A DNA stretch of 49,848 nt from positions 1 through 49,848 of the forward strand of contig JAFZEA010000029.1 in NCBI GenBank assembly GCA_017560905.1, written 5' to 3'. The stretch is from Clostridia bacterium (GTDB taxonomy: Bacteria; Bacillota; Clostridia; Oscillospirales; QAKW01). A program made the position numbers and the translations under genes. Position 1 is the first letter of the stretch, and each line of letters begins with the position of its first letter. This document shows positions 8,540 to 16,629 of this stretch, one piece after another. The notes under the pieces are model-generated. The model was not told the origin of the DNA. It was given only the letters and a program-made list of their open reading frames with translations, and made no database searches.

Positions 8540-8770
8540 ATGAAAATAGCCATTATCGGTTACAGCGGCAGCGGCAAAAGCAGCCCCTCTATGACAAGGG
8601 GCTGTGATGAAAAGATGGATCTTGAATTTATTTTTTGGATTTTGCATAGTGGGCGCACTTGCGAACACACGAAACGCTACAAGGACACCCTTGCCGACTA
8701 CCCCGACAAATGCACCGTGATCAGAAATCAACGGCAACTGACTCAATTTATCAACCGGAATATCTTCTAA
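8540..8770 (+). pseudogene. internally deleted P-loop kinase (DNA topology modulation/FlaR-like) remnant
   Basis: The 76-codon ORF has a GGAG site and an intact stop. Residues 1-14 (MKIAIIGYSGSGKS) are the start and P-loop of small adenylate-kinase-like topology modulation proteins. The rest (RGCDEKMDLEFIFWILHSGR ... YPDKCTVIRNQRQLTQF) matches the C-terminal end of the same family. About 90-100 central residues are missing with the frame preserved. An 8-bp inverted repeat (CAGCCCCT / AGGGGCTG) lies at the junction. The product cannot be a working kinase: lid and core are absent. A real deletion and an assembly collapse are both possible. Confidence 0.75.
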
Positions 8771-8775
8771 ACACA

Positions 8776-8810
8776 TAAAAAAAGAGATGCTTGCAGCATC
8801 TCTTTTTTAT
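8776..8810. terminator. bidirectional terminator between convergent genes
   Basis: AAGAGATGCT and AGCATCTCTT form a strong stem flanked by A and T runs on both sides, serving the kinase remnant (plus) and the symporter (minus). Confidence 0.92.
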
Positions 8811-8817
8811 GCGTTTT

Positions 8818-10368
8818 TTAGTCCTCGGCAATTTCTTTTTCGTGGACTTCCTGAATTTCGGAATCATAGGAGAGGATGGGTTTAACATCCTTCTTACCCT
8901 TAACCTTACGATCAACATAGTTTTGAGTAATCTTCATAACCAGCGGGAAGAGCACAACAACACCAATCAAGTTGGGAATCATCATCAGACCGTTGAAGGT
9001 ATCGGAAACATCCCAAGCAATGGAAGAAGTCATCATTGCGCCACCCATAATGGTGCAAACGTGAATAACCTTAAAGACAGCGGTGCTCTTGGTACCGAAA
9101 AGATACTCCCAAGCCTTGGTACCGTAGTGAGACCAGCCCAGAACGGTGGTAAAGGCAAACAGGAACATGGCCACAGCGATAAATTTGGCGCCGATACCGC
9201 CCCAAGGGAATACACTGTTAAATGCGGCGCCAACCAGAGTAGCATCGGTAACGCCGGTGGGCATAATACCGGTCTGCACATCAAATACGCCGGAGGTCAG
9301 AACGATAAGAGCTGTCATGGTACAAACTACCATAGTATCGGCAAATACCTCAAAGATACCCCACATACCCTGCTTAACGGGCTCCTTAACGTTGGAGTTG
9401 GAGTGAACCATAACGGAAGAACCCAGACCTGCTTCGTTGGAGAACACACCTCTCTTGAAGCCCTGCGTTACAACCTTGCTGATGATGGCACCGATACCGC
9501 CGCCGACAAAAGCTTCGGGAGAGAAAGCGTTGACAAAGATTGCCTTAAAGGCAGGCAGAATCGCATCGTAGTTGATACCGATAATGATAAGACCGCCGAC
9601 CACATACAAAACAACCATAGTAGGAACGATCTTTTCGGCAACGTTTGCAATTCTCTTCAGACCGCCAAGTACGATCAAGGCGGTGAGAGCCATAATTACA
9701 ATACCGATCACCAGATGATACAGAGTAATGGGATTGCCGGGGCCACCGTACAGGGCAACGTCGGACAACGCTTTGATATCAAATGCGCTGACAACATTGG
9801 CAACGATCTTATTGACCTGACCCATGCTGCCGATACCGAAGGCCGCCAGCATAGTAAAGATGGAAAACAGAACGGCAAGTGTCTTACCGACCCACTTGCA
9901 GTTTTTCATTCTGCCCAGACCGTCCTGCAGGTAATACATAGCACCGCCGGACCACTCGCCGTTTCTGTTTCTGCGGCGGAAATACATACCCAAAACGTTT
10001 TCGGAGAAGTTAGTCATCATACCGAAGAAAGCGGCAATCCACATCCAGAACACCGCACCTGCACCACCGATGGCGATTGCAGCGGCAACACCGGCGATAT
10101 TACCGGTACCGACCGTTGCGGCCAGTGCGGTACACAATGCCTGGAATGCAGAGATAGAACCCTTTTCCTTGGTGTGACCCATAACCTTTTTACTGAACAT
10201 ACTGCCAATGGTATTTTTCCACCAGTGTCCCAATCTTGACACCTGGAATACCTTGGTACACAGTGTCATCAGAATACCGGTACCGATCAGCAGGATCAGT
10301 CCGGGCATACCCCATACAACACCGTTGACATCGGAGTTAAGATTCTCCAACCACTTCAAAAATTCCAC
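8818..10368 (-). CDS. sodium:alanine/glycine symporter (AGCS family)
   Basis: This 516-residue membrane protein with about ten to eleven helices shows AGCS features: the N-terminal LNSDVNGVVWGMPGLILLIG, the TVGTGNIAGVAAAIAIGGAG motif, GPGNPITLYH and SNEAGLGSS. It imports alanine or glycine with Na+. The start is GTG at 10368 with AAGGAG ten bases upstream. A tandem glycine riboswitch lies directly upstream on the same strand, strongly supporting glycine as a substrate or as the regulated pool. A bidirectional terminator follows. Confidence 0.95.
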   Translation of the reverse strand: MEFLKWLENLNSDVNGVVWGMPGLILLIGTGILMTLCTKVFQVSRLGHWWKNTIGSMFSKKVMGHTKEKGSISAFQALCTALAATVGTGNIAGVAAAIAIGGAGAVFWMWIAAFFGMMTNFSENVLGMYFRRRNRNGEWSGGAMYYLQDGLGRMKNCKWVGKTLAVLFSIFTMLAAFGIGSMGQVNKIVANVVSAFDIKALSDVALYGGPGNPITLYHLVIGIVIMALTALIVLGGLKRIANVAEKIVPTMVVLYVVGGLIIIGINYDAILPAFKAIFVNAFSPEAFVGGGIGAIISKVVTQGFKRGVFSNEAGLGSSVMVHSNSNVKEPVKQGMWGIFEVFADTMVVCTMTALIVLTSGVFDVQTGIMPTGVTDATLVGAAFNSVFPWGGIGAKFIAVAMFLFAFTTVLGWSHYGTKAWEYLFGTKSTAVFKVIHVCTIMGGAMMTSSIAWDVSDTFNGLMMIPNLIGVVVLFPLVMKITQNYVDRKVKGKKDVKPILSYDSEIQEVHEKEIAED

Positions 10369-10395
10369 TGTAAATCATCTCCTTAAAATAATAAT

Positions 10396-10455
10396 GCAGA
10401 CTGCGGTGGAAAACACAGTCTGCAAAAAACAAAATTAACCCCTATAAGGGGATTT
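10396..10455 (-). terminator. expression platform of the glycine riboswitch (terminator-like hairpin plus second stem)
   Basis: Just after the second aptamer, CCCC-TTATA-GGGG is followed by an interrupted U tract (TTAATTTTGTTTTTT), giving a terminator-like hairpin. A second stem (GCAGACTG / CAGTCTGC, 10396-10423) lies between it and the ribosome site. Either could carry the genetic decision; the direction of control is not read from sequence. Confidence 0.55.
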
Positions 10456-10457
10456 TT

Positions 10458-10615
10458 GACTTTGTCCTTTTGCCTGAGAGATTAGCGCTATGCGCTTTGC
10501 ACCTTCGGCACCTGCAAGCAGGATTCTCCAAAGTTCTATCCGTTTACAGTCCCCATCCTGACGGACACCTGAGAGTGTTACTCCTTCGGCAGCGACAATC
10601 GCTCTTTCCTGCAAA
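10458..10615 (-). promoter_or_regulatory. tandem glycine riboswitch (gcvT element, two aptamers)
   Basis: On the minus strand the 5-prime aptamer has GGAAAGAGC, GCTGCCGAAGGAGTAAC, CTCTCAGG and GGGGACTG. The 3-prime aptamer has TTTGGAGAA, GTGCCGAAGGTGCAAAG, ATCTCTCAGGCAAAAGGAC and a closing ACTTTG/CAAAGT stem. GCCGAAGG, CTCTCAGG and AAAAGGAC are the conserved glycine-binding core segments. The linker between aptamers is short, as in cooperative tandem elements. It precedes the AGCS symporter. Confidence 0.95.
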
Positions 10616-10770
10616 CATCATATAGAAATATTCGGTTTTAAAAAACAATGGACACAGTATATCACAGCCAGTTATAAAAAGCAAGACTATTTTAAAAAAT
10701 TGTTCAAAAATGTCGACGGCAGGTGTATTATTGTCTTCCACAAATTGACAAAAAAATACTTTGAGAGTTA

Positions 10771-10799
10771 TTGACAGCATATATAAATTGTGATAAAAT
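10771..10799 (+). promoter_or_regulatory. strong sigma-A promoter of the structured RNA and pot leader
   Basis: TTGACA, exactly 17 bases, TAAAAT. It is the only strong promoter between the riboswitch and potA. Confidence 0.8.
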
Positions 10800-10805
10800 T
10801 TCAAT

Positions 10806-11115
10806 ATCGATACTTAGAAAGCGCAAAATGGGTCTTTCTCAAGCAAGATAATACGACCGCTGTGTTTCACAGCCGAGGCCATACGGACAGCCGGGTCAAA
10901 TGCCGATCATTGTACCTTTGGGTGCAGTTGGCAACCTTAGTTGCCTTATTGATTGAGTTAAAAGCTCAAATTTTACTAGTTGGTTACTTTACAACCAAGT
11001 GTCGCGGACACTACAACTTGTGAAACGGTCAATAAGAGTGGTAAAAGTATTTTGCTATATAGACTCTGACAATGTGTTTTTTCAGCCCCTTCGGGCAGAA
11101 AGTATCGCTTTTTTA
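10806..11115 (+). ncRNA. structured noncoding RNA of about 310 nt upstream of potA
   Basis: From the promoter's expected start to a T run there is no ORF with a ribosome site, but there are many local hairpins: GCTGTG/CACAGC, GGCAAC/GTTGCC, TTGGTT/AACCAA, GTGTC/GACAC and GCCC/GGGC. The 5-prime end CGATACTT (10808-10815) is the perfect complement of AAGTATCG (11100-11107), immediately before CTTTTTT, so a long-range stem closes the whole RNA and doubles as a terminator. It lacks the signature sequences of tmRNA, SRP RNA and RNase P RNA and is not a simple 6S-like rod. It may belong to a known Clostridial class such as the raiA motif; I cannot confirm that. Confidence 0.65.
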
Positions 11116-11126
11116 TTTTAACCGCC

Positions 11127-11155
11127 AAGCAAGTCAGTAAAGACTTGCTTTTTTT
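11127..11155 (+). terminator. terminator or attenuator directly upstream of potA
   Basis: AAGCAAGTC and GACTTGCTT form a perfect 9-bp stem followed by TTTTT, ending 27 bases before the potA start. No promoter fits between it and potA, so the operon probably depends on readthrough here. Confidence 0.85.
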
Positions 11156-11181
11156 ATTCTGCAAAACGGGAGAGAACGGCT

Positions 11182-12300
11182 ATGAAAAGAATCATCGAAC
11201 TGCAAAACATCAGCAAAGCCTTTGACGGCGAAACGGTACTGGACAACATATCACTGGAGATCTACGACGGAGAGTTTATCACACTGCTCGGTCCCTCCGG
11301 CTGTGGTAAGACCACCACGTTGCGTCTGATCGGCGGCTTTGAAACGGCAGACGAGGGCAACGTATATTTTAAAGGTAAGCGCATCAACGATGTGCCTGCT
11401 CACAAGCGCCACGTCAACACCGTATTCCAGAAATACGCCCTGTTCCCCCACCTCAACGTATTTGAAAACATTGCCTTTTCCCTGCGCCTGCAGAAGGTCG
11501 AGAAAAAAGAGATCATCAGCCGTGTCAAGGAAATTCTGGAGATGGTCTCGCTCAAGGGATTTGAACACAAAAACGTCACCCTGCTCTCCGGCGGTCAGCA
11601 GCAGCGAGTGGCAATAGCCAGAGCGCTTATCAGCCATCCCAAGGTATTGTTGCTTGACGAGCCGCTTGGCGCACTTGACCTCAAGCTGCGCAAAGATATG
11701 CAAAACGAACTCAAAAACATTCAAAAGCAGACCGGCATCACCTTTATCTACGTTACCCACGATCAGGAAGAGGCGCTGTCCATGTCCGACCGCGTGGTGG
11801 TTATGAGTGACGGTCGCATCCAGCAGATCGGTACGCCTACCGATATATATAATGAACCGGTCAATGCTTTTGTAGCCGACTTTATCGGTGAGAGTAACAT
11901 CGTAGACGGTGTGATGCCCGAGGACCAAAAAGTACGTTTTGCCGGTCATACCTTTGAGTGTGTGGACAGCGGCTTTGCCCCCGGCGAAGCCGTAGACGTG
12001 GTGGTACGTCCCGAAGACGTAGATGTCGTTTCCCCTGAAAAAGGTCATTTGAAGGGCACGGTGACCGCTGTCACCTTTAAGGGTGTACACTACGAGATCA
12101 TCGTGGATATCGGCGGCTTCAAATGGATGATCCAAAGCACCGACTATGCCGCCGAGGGCGACCATATCGGTCTGTTCATCGAGCCGGAAGCCATTCACAT
12201 TATGAAGAAATCCGAATACAGCGGTCTGTACGGCGACTACAGCTCCTTCTCTGACGAACTGGAAGAGCTGAGTGATGCGGACAGTGTGGAGGAAGATTGA
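11182..12300 (+). CDS. potA: spermidine/putrescine ABC transporter ATP-binding protein PotA
   Basis: This 372-residue ATPase has Walker A GPSGCGKT (37-44), Q-loop region [10 protein letters not shown], signature LSGGQQQR, Walker [13 protein letters not shown] and the switch His in [11 protein letters not shown]-terminal TOBE domain (about 290-345) is typical of PotA/MalK-type importers. The final 25 residues are very acidic. It drives polyamine uptake with the two permeases and binding protein that follow in one overlapping operon. GGGAGAG precedes the start. Its TGA overlaps the next start by one base. Confidence 0.95.
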   Translation: MKRIIELQNISKAFDGETVLDNISLEIYDGEFITLLGPSGCGKTTTLRLIGGFETADEGNVYFKGKRINDVPAHKRHVNTVFQKYALFPHLNVFENIAFSLRLQKVEKKEIISRVKEILEMVSLKGFEHKNVTLLSGGQQQRVAIARALISHPKVLLLDEPLGALDLKLRKDMQNELKNIQKQTGITFIYVTHDQEEALSMSDRVVVMSDGRIQQIGTPTDIYNEPVNAFVADFIGESNIVDGVMPEDQKVRFAGHTFECVDSGFAPGEAVDVVVRPEDVDVVSPEKGHLKGTVTAVTFKGVHYEIIVDIGGFKWMIQSTDYAAEGDHIGLFIEPEAIHIMKKSEYSGLYGDYSSFSDELEELSDADSVEED

Positions 12301-13124
12301 TGATAAAAAAGAATCTTCTGCGCTCTGCCGCAGCCGCGCCCCATATCGTATGGAGCGTACTGTTTATTGTCTTTCCCCTGCTGTTTGTGGCCTACTTTGC
12401 CTTTACAGACGGAGCAGGCGCTTTCACACTGGAAAACATCACCTCTCTGGGCGAGCATACCCAGACCTTTGTGTTGTCCATTGCACTGAGCATCATCGCC
12501 ACCTTCATCTGTTTTCTGATCGGTTATCCGTTGGCTTATATCATCACCACAGCCCCCGAATCCCATCAGAAGTTCTATATGCTACTGCTGATGCTCCCTA
12601 TGTGGACTAACCTTTTGATCCGCACCTACTCCATGATGGCCATTATGGACGACGGTGGACTGATCAACAATATTCTTGCCGCTCTGGACTGGGGTCAGAT
12701 TCACCTCATCGGTACCAAGGGTGCGGTGGTATTCGGTATGGTCTACGACTTTTTGCCCTATATGGTGCTGCCCATCTACACCGTAATGAGCAAAATTGAC
12801 CGCAGATTGCTGGAAGCCGCCAGAGACCTTGGCTGCAGTCCCGTACAGGTATTACTCAAAGTTATCGTTCCCCTGTCTATGTCCGGTGTCATCAGCGGTA
12901 TTACGATGGTTTTCGTCCCCTCCATTTCCACCTTCTATATTTCTCAGAAGCTGGGCGGCGGTACCTTTGAACTGCTGGGTGATACCATTGAACGGCAATT
13001 TCAAAACGAAGCCACCTACAACGTCGGCGCCGCCATTGCACTGGTGATGATGGTGCTGATCCTGATTTCTTTAGCGGTAATGAACCGCTTCGGCGATGAC
13101 GATGAGGGAGGTGTGGTACTGTGA
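12300..13124 (+). CDS. potB: spermidine/putrescine ABC transporter permease PotB
   Basis: This 274-residue inner-membrane permease has six predicted helices and the binding-protein-dependent transport motif EAARDLGCSPVQVLLKVIVP that couples to PotA. The ATG at 12300 overlaps the potA stop by one base, with GGAGGA upstream; a TTG one codon earlier is less likely. It pairs with PotC to form the translocation channel. Confidence 0.94.
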   Translation: MIKKNLLRSAAAAPHIVWSVLFIVFPLLFVAYFAFTDGAGAFTLENITSLGEHTQTFVLSIALSIIATFICFLIGYPLAYIITTAPESHQKFYMLLLMLPMWTNLLIRTYSMMAIMDDGGLINNILAALDWGQIHLIGTKGAVVFGMVYDFLPYMVLPIYTVMSKIDRRLLEAARDLGCSPVQVLLKVIVPLSMSGVISGITMVFVPSISTFYISQKLGGGTFELLGDTIERQFQNEATYNVGAAIALVMMVLILISLAVMNRFGDDDEGGVVL

Positions 13125-13930
13125 AGCTGTTTTCCCGACTGTATCTTATCCTCATCTTTGCACTGCTCTACATCCCCATCGGTGTGCTGATCCTCTTTTC
13201 CTTCAATTCTACCGCCAATACCGGTATGTTAACAGGGCTTTCTCTGTACTGGTACAAGGAGTTATTCAGTTCACCCGACACCTTCGTCGCACTCAAAAAC
13301 ACACTGGTGCTGGCGCTTTCTGCCGCCTGCATCTCAACTGTCATCGGCACGGCTGCCGCCGTGGGCATATCCCGAATGAAAAGCAAATGGGCCAAAAAGA
13401 GCGTCCAGTCCGTCACCAATATCCCGATGATGAACCCCGATATCGTCACAGGCGTCTCGATGATGCTGTTGTTCGTTTTCGTGGGCGGTATGTTGGGATT
13501 GACGGAAAAACTCAGTTTTATCACCCTGCTGATCGCACACGTCACCTTTTGCCTGCCCTATGTCATTTTGTCCATTCAACCCCGTCTGCGCCAGATGGAC
13601 AAATCCTTGCCCGAAGCGGCCAGAGATCTGGGCTGTACCCCACTACAATCCTTTTTTAAGGTAGAGCTGCCCACCATTATGGGCGGTGTGGTCAGCGGAT
13701 TTTTGATGGCATTTACGTTGTCGCTGGATGATTTCGTCATCAGTTATTTCACCACCGGCAGTTCTTATCAGACCCTGCCGCTGATGATCTACTCTATGAC
13801 CAAAAAAGAAGTAAAGCCCGACATTTATGCCCTGTCCACACTGATCATCTTATCGGTACTGGTACTGCTGATCATCACCAACGTTATCTCCGCTCGCAAT
13901 GAAAAGCGCAGCAGAAAGGAGAAAAAATGA
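13121..13930 (+). CDS. potC: spermidine/putrescine ABC transporter permease PotC
   Basis: This 269-residue permease has six helices and the coupling motif EAARDLGCTPLQSFFKVELP. LYWYKELFSS near the N-terminus and SLDDFVISYFTTG near the C-terminus are characteristic of PotC/PotI proteins. It starts at a GTG overlapping the potB stop by four bases behind GGGAGGTG, and its own stop overlaps potD by four bases (ATGA), indicating tight translational coupling. Confidence 0.94.
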   Translation: MKLFSRLYLILIFALLYIPIGVLILFSFNSTANTGMLTGLSLYWYKELFSSPDTFVALKNTLVLALSAACISTVIGTAAAVGISRMKSKWAKKSVQSVTNIPMMNPDIVTGVSMMLLFVFVGGMLGLTEKLSFITLLIAHVTFCLPYVILSIQPRLRQMDKSLPEAARDLGCTPLQSFFKVELPTIMGGVVSGFLMAFTLSLDDFVISYFTTGSSYQTLPLMIYSMTKKEVKPDIYALSTLIILSVLVLLIITNVISARNEKRSRKEKK

Positions 13931-15135
13931 AAAGACTTTTTTCCTTTCTCTTTATTTTGATCCTCTGCCTTTCTATGGTCGGCACTGTCAGTGCCGCACC
14001 CGAAACCATCGTCCTCAACGTATACAACTGGGGTGAGTATATCTCGGATGGCAGTGAAGGGACTATGAACGTCAATGCGGAATTTGAAAAGTATTATGAG
14101 CGTTCCTTCGGACAAAAGGTACGGGTCAATTACACCACCTATGCCAGCAACGAGGATATGTACAACAAGCTCAGCAGCGGCGCCGCCGTTTACGATGTGA
14201 TCATCCCCTCGGACTATATGATCCAGCGCATGATCACTGAGGATATGCTCCGCCCCCTGGACTTTTCCAACATCCCCAATTACCGCTACATTGACCCCAA
14301 TTATACCAATCTTTATTACGATCCCGACAATCTTTATTCTATCCCCTACACCTACGGTATGGTCGGCATTATCTACAATACCTCTATGGTGGATGCCGAG
14401 GACATCACTGACTGGGACTGTATGTGGAACAAAAAGTATGCGGGCAAAATCCTGCAGTTTAACAACCCCCGTGACGGTATGGCCACCGCTATGTTCAAGC
14501 TGGGTGTGGACATCAACACCACAGACAAATCCGAGCTTCGCGCCGTCACCGAGGAGCTTAAAAAGCAAAAGCCGCTGATTCAAAGCTACGTTATGGACGA
14601 GATCTTTAACAAAATGAAGACCGGCTCTGCCGCCATCGCCCCCTACTATGCCGGTGACTTTCTGGCGATGTATGAGAGCAACGAAGCGCTGGCCTTTGTC
14701 TACCCCGAAAGCGGTACCAACGTATTTGTCGATGCCTTCTGCATCCCCAAAATCAGCCGCTATCCCGATGTAGCGGAAGCCTATATCAACTTTATGCTTT
14801 CCAAGGAACCCGCCATTGCCAACGCAGAATATCTCTACTATGCCAGTCCCAACACTCTGGTCACCCACGACGAGGGTTATATGGAGACTATGAACGACAT
14901 CCACCCCGATGCGATGGATATTCTCTATCCGAAGGACACAGACTTTAAGACGCAATACTATCACAACTTAGATGCCGATACACTGGCCTATTCCAACGAG
15001 CTGTGGGAGGAGCTGAAAATTCAGAACTCCATCGAGCCATGGATCCTCTGGACGGCAGGTATTATACTGGCATTCGTGGTGGGACTGCTGCTCTTTAAAA
15101 CCATTCGCTCGGCCTATCGAGAAAAGCAATACTAA
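13927..15135 (+). CDS. potD: polyamine-binding protein PotD with C-terminal membrane anchor
   Basis: The 402-residue protein has a secretory signal (ILCLSMVGTVSA, cleavage after SA) and then NVYNWGEYIS, the standard PotD/PotF start. VNYTTYASNEDMYNKL, VIIPSDYMI, SIPYTYGMVGIIYN and the NNPRDGMATAMFKLG segment fit the polyamine-binding fold. There is no lipobox Cys. Instead residues about 374-395 (EPWILWTAGIILAFVVGLLL) form a membrane helix followed by a basic tail, so the protein is probably held at the outer face by its C-terminus. It is last in the pot operon and followed by a strong terminator. Confidence 0.93.
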   Translation: MKRLFSFLFILILCLSMVGTVSAAPETIVLNVYNWGEYISDGSEGTMNVNAEFEKYYERSFGQKVRVNYTTYASNEDMYNKLSSGAAVYDVIIPSDYMIQRMITEDMLRPLDFSNIPNYRYIDPNYTNLYYDPDNLYSIPYTYGMVGIIYNTSMVDAEDITDWDCMWNKKYAGKILQFNNPRDGMATAMFKLGVDINTTDKSELRAVTEELKKQKPLIQSYVMDEIFNKMKTGSAAIAPYYAGDFLAMYESNEALAFVYPESGTNVFVDAFCIPKISRYPDVAEAYINFMLSKEPAIANAEYLYYASPNTLVTHDEGYMETMNDIHPDAMDILYPKDTDFKTQYYHNLDADTLAYSNELWEELKIQNSIEPWILWTAGIILAFVVGLLLFKTIRSAYREKQY

Positions 15136-15197
15136 AAGAAAATCCAAAACAAATGCATCGGACAGTAAAAAGCTGTGTGGAATTTTTGCACACGTAA

Positions 15198-15252
15198 TAA
15201 AAAAAGAGACCTCCTATGGTAGATTAAAACAACTACCATAGGAGGATTTTTT
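15198..15252. terminator. bidirectional terminator of the pot operon and PHP gene
   Basis: A 13-bp perfect stem (CCTCCTATGGTAG / CTACCATAGGAGG) is flanked by an A run on the left and a T run on the right, between convergent genes. Confidence 0.93.
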
Positions 15253-15294
15253 CTATAACACAATAGAACCGATTCTTAACTTGAAACGGAAGTA

Positions 15295-15990
15295 TCATTT
15301 CATCACTTTTCTACCGTCGATTATAAGCTGATAGTCTCCGGATTTTAAAACCTCAACAAGTTCTTTAGAAGATTTTATCCGAATCGGTGTTGCAATTCCT
15401 GTCGTACCTAAATCGCCAACAGAATGGACATCTCCACCAGAAATGGTAGAAACACCCTTTTGCTTGGCATATTCGGCGGCATATTGATTATCTTCTTTGG
15501 TGTTTCCATGGTTATAAACTTCAATGCCATCAAGGTAATTTAAATCAGGCTCCTGTCTTGGGTTAGCAATATAATGCCTCTGCCTGAAAGGATGGGCTGC
15601 GTATATGACACCACCATTTTTATGGACAAAATCGGAAAGCATCTTCAAATCCATAGCGGCAAAATTCGGCTCACCAGCAATAACGTCGGCTTCAATGCCA
15701 TATATTAAAACCTCTTTTCCTTTCCCCATTCCTTCCTCGATGCCGAAAATCACATCTATTCCTATTTTGTTACCGCGTTCTTTTGCTATTAAATAATCTT
15801 GTTTATAAGCTTCAACAAAATCTTTCCATGGTAAATTTCGGTCTATGCTTGTATTTCCTCTATAAAAGTGATTTGTGAAAACAATTCCTGCATATCCTTT
15901 TTCTTTAGCAGCGTCGACAATCTCAGTGCATTCCGCAATAGCGCATGCACTACAGCCGCGACTGTGAGTATGTAATTCATATTTATACAT
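15295..15990 (-). CDS. PHP-domain metal-dependent phosphoesterase
   Basis: The 231-residue protein opens with the PHP motif YELHTHS and continues with TNHF, the GIEEGMG region, AAHPFRQR and the late GGDVHS, the metal-binding His/Asp set of the polymerase-and-histidinol-phosphatase fold. A metal-dependent phosphoesterase role is likely; the substrate is unknown. A Cys pair (CSACA) follows the first motif. The gene is visibly more AT-rich than its neighbours, suggesting possible acquisition. Promoter TTGAAA-N17-TATAAT and a GGGGAG site support the start. Confidence 0.88.
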   Translation of the reverse strand: MYKYELHTHSRGCSACAIAECTEIVDAAKEKGYAGIVFTNHFYRGNTSIDRNLPWKDFVEAYKQDYLIAKERGNKIGIDVIFGIEEGMGKGKEVLIYGIEADVIAGEPNFAAMDLKMLSDFVHKNGGVIYAAHPFRQRHYIANPRQEPDLNYLDGIEVYNHGNTKEDNQYAAEYAKQKGVSTISGGDVHSVGDLGTTGIATPIRIKSSKELVEVLKSGDYQLIIDGRKVMK

Positions 15991-16061
15991 AAACCGTATT
16001 CTCCCCTAAATAGTAAAGCTATATTTTTAAGTAACGTATATTATATATCGCCTCTAAATTT

Positions 16062-16090
16062 ATTATATAAAAAATAAAAGTGATTTTCAA
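16062..16090 (-). promoter_or_regulatory. sigma-A promoter of the PHP gene
   Basis: TTGAAA (16090-16085), 17 bases, TATAAT (16067-16062) on the minus strand. Confidence 0.75.
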
Positions 16091-16102
16091 GTTATATTCC
16101 GA

Positions 16103-16174
16103 CTATCGTCGGAGCGATATTAAAATCGGCCAAGTAGCCTTGTGCGAATGACTGATAAATACTGTTTTTTCCAT
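16103..16174 (-). pseudogene. 23-codon micro-ORF, possible TIR-like N-terminal stub
   Basis: A complete expression unit surrounds this tiny ORF: TTGACA-N17-TATAAT promoter, AAGGGG site, ATG at 16174 and TAG at 16103. The peptide starts MEKTVFISHSHKA, resembling the first strand of TIR-domain proteins (VFISHS), then ends after ten unrelated residues, so it may be the start of a lost longer gene. An 11-bp inverted repeat encloses its ribosome site and start codon. A functional micro-peptide cannot be excluded. Confidence 0.4.
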
Positions 16175-16212
16175 AAAGTTCCCCTTATCAGAAATAATTT
16201 TCAGTATTTATC
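16154..16212. repeat. 11-bp inverted repeat enclosing a start codon
   Basis: GATAAATACTG (16154-16164) and CAGTATTTATC (16202-16212) are perfect inverted copies separated by 37 bases holding the ribosome site and start of the micro-ORF. In RNA this would place the initiation region in a hairpin loop. Confidence 0.7.
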
Positions 16213-16214
16213 TC

Positions 16215-16243
16215 ATTATAGTACATCATCCGAAAATTGTCAA
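16215..16243 (-). promoter_or_regulatory. consensus sigma-A promoter of the 23-codon micro-ORF
   Basis: Perfect TTGACA (16243-16238), 17 bases and perfect TATAAT (16220-16215) on the minus strand. Confidence 0.8.
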
Positions 16244-16251
16244 ATATCATA

Positions 16252-16282
16252 AAAGCGGAACGGCCAAAAGTCGTTCCGCTTT
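16252..16282. terminator. 11-bp hairpin, terminator-like
   Basis: AAAGCGGAACG and CGTTCCGCTTT form a perfect stem. Only short T tracts flank it, so termination would be modest. It separates the micro-ORF promoter from the AT-rich region to the right. Confidence 0.5.
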
Positions 16283-16629
16283 ATATATGTAATTTTTTAA
16301 ATTTACAAAACTCATCTATATTAAATTGTTCCGATAATGGGTTGTACCTCTCTACTTACTATTCCCATAACTTTTTAAATCTTTCGATTGATGCGCTCAC
16401 ACAAAATAAAGTAATTTAAAATATTTTACTTTTCCTCAGTTGATCCGCACGCTTATTTTGAGACTTTACCTTTCAAGGGATACGGTAAACTTTATGTTTT
16501 ATCCGGCACAGAACTTACCACTTGTCTGCCCGGAGAAACCTTCTTTCTTTACAAAAGACTTCCACAAAGTCGAGAGCCACTCTTTCTTCACAAAGTTCTC
16601 TCTTTTGTATTTTTGCTGCCTTTTGGGTA
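16283..16629. other. AT-rich intergenic stretch without a convincing gene
   Basis: About 350 bases lie between two hairpins. Short open frames exist on both strands, but none has a ribosome site or recognisable product. Confidence 0.5.

Noticed and set aside
8791-10239. 482-codon plus-strand frame opposite the AGCS symporter
   Set aside because: Shadow of a strongly conserved gene; the translation is His/Asn/Gly-rich with no family features.
10806-11115. possible tRNA or tmRNA within the ncRNA
   Set aside because: No acceptor stem/CCA or tag-ORF pattern; hairpins do not fit a cloverleaf.
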